Positions 39,581 to 40,551 of a stretch of 40,551 nucleotides of DNA are shown piece by piece. The stretch covers positions 1-40,551 of the forward strand of contig JAILAI010000014.1 of assembly GCA_024681705.1 (NCBI GenBank), read 5' to 3'. This stretch comes from Prevotella sp. (GTDB lineage: Bacteria > Bacteroidota > Bacteroidia > Bacteroidales > Bacteroidaceae). The notes beneath the pieces were generated by a model that was given only the letters and a program-made list of their open reading frames with translations, was not told the DNA's origin and ran no database searches. Each line of letters opens with the position of its first letter. The first letter of the stretch is position 1. Made by a program: the position numbers and the translations under genes.

Positions 39581-39626
39581 GAAAGAACGGAAAACATCCC
39601 TCAGCATGGGAGTTTCCCGTTCTTTG
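39581..39626 (-). terminator. Long hairpin between the repeat region and the GH51 gene
   Basis: AAAGAACGG...CCGTTCTTT with inner CCC/GGG pairing. Could terminate the minus-strand GH51 transcript; direction uncertain. Confidence 0.5.
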
Positions 39627-39660
39627 TTCGTATTTCGGCCCTTGGAGGTTCCGATGAAAA

Positions 39661-40551
39661 TCAGAGACTAATAATCACCACGCTATAGGCGGGAAGCAAC
39701 ACCTCGTTGCCCACGACCTGAAGGTCGGTGATGGGTGTTGTTGTGAGTGACTCGGGTGTTCCGGTGAATCCTTCGAACTTCGGCGCATCGGGCAGAGTGA
39801 TATCCTCGACCGTCAGACGTACCGGAAGCGGAAGCGCATTGACGAGGCGCAGATATTGCTGACAGGTCTTGCTATCGCTCACAATGCTGGAGGCAAAACG
39901 ATGCGACACTTCAGGCGTAGCATCGAGGGCCGAAGGCACATAGCGGTCGCCGGCATAGGTACCAAAGAGTCGTTGTGTATGATAGCTCGGCGTCAGCGTG
40001 AGGCTATTGTTGGTGAAATAGATCATGTCGGGATCCCAGTTATGGTGCTTGTCGTTACAAAGCAACGGAGCGTAGCTGGTCATCTCCACCACATCACCGT
40101 TGCGCTCGATGCTACAGAAATGCATTGCCTCAACGATGGCACTCTCGACGGTTCGGCTCCGCGACGCCCACTCACCAAGATACACCTTCGGCCCCTTGCG
40201 GTCGTACTGATCGTAGTAGTGCTGGTTGTTCAGGAACCATCCAGTACTCTCGTAGTAGTGCTCGTCGATGAGGTTGAAGAGGTCCTTGTGTTCCTTTGCG
40301 AACTTCCACCCCTCGATATAATCGGACGACGGGTCGTGGAAAGGTCCAGCCGTTCCGCAGATCTGAATCTCCGGATAGCGCTCGCGTATGGCCTTACAAA
40401 TCATCAGGCAACGCTCCTCGAAATCGGTCGAGATGATGTCCTCGTTGCCGATACCGATATACTTCAAGTTGAAGGGTGCCGGATGCCCCGCGTCGGCTCT
40501 CATACGGGCCCATTTGCTCGTTGCGGGATCGCCGTTGGCCCACTCTATCAT
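39661..40551 (-). CDS. Alpha-L-arabinofuranosidase (GH51-like), C-terminal part, truncated by right edge
   Basis: MIEWANGDPATSKWARMRADAGHPAPFNLKYIGIGNEDIIS (catalytic GNE), VYLGEWASRS, C-terminal beta domain. Confidence 0.92.
   Translation of the reverse strand: MIEWANGDPATSKWARMRADAGHPAPFNLKYIGIGNEDIISTDFEERCLMICKAIRERYPEIQICGTAGPFHDPSSDYIEGWKFAKEHKDLFNLIDEHYYESTGWFLNNQHYYDQYDRKGPKVYLGEWASRSRTVESAIVEAMHFCSIERNGDVVEMTSYAPLLCNDKHHNWDPDMIYFTNNSLTLTPSYHTQRLFGTYAGDRYVPSALDATPEVSHRFASSIVSDSKTCQQYLRLVNALPLPVRLTVEDITLPDAPKFEGFTGTPESLTTTPITDLQVVGNEVLLPAYSVVIISL

Overview
The window is a chromosomal segment from a Bacteroidales bacterium, probably Prevotellaceae. This rests on Bacteroidetes-type TTTG-N19/20-TAnnTTTG promoters, SusE/F-like and FimB/Mfa2-like proteins, and secreted proteins with T9SS-like tails. 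Most of it is housekeeping and metabolic: split umuC/umuD, ligA, ptb-buk, trmD, pepP, C1 peptidase, recJ-recQ, the branched-chain amino acid genes (ilvC convergent to an ilvD-ilvB-ilvN-thioesterase run), a pectate-lyase-like protein, cobUTSC, ttcA, and a GH51 arabinofuranosidase cut by the right edge. I see no CRISPR array, prophage, intact transposase, rRNA or convincing tRNA. The unexplained signal is mostly non-coding: (1) a ~460 bp duplicated, palindromic ACCTACCAT element between recQ and ilvC; (2) two 22-bp-period, 4-copy ATTGGCG arrays 34 kb apart; (3) two inverted copies of a ~60 bp element bounded by AAAATCTAGATTTT palindromes with identical 43 bp spacing; (4) a 6S-like structured RNA candidate before recJ; (5) possible structured leaders before ilvC and ilvD; (6) a 54-aa ORF missing from the ORF track, just downstream of a SusE/F-like gene. 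All alignments and pairings were made by eye; nothing was computed.
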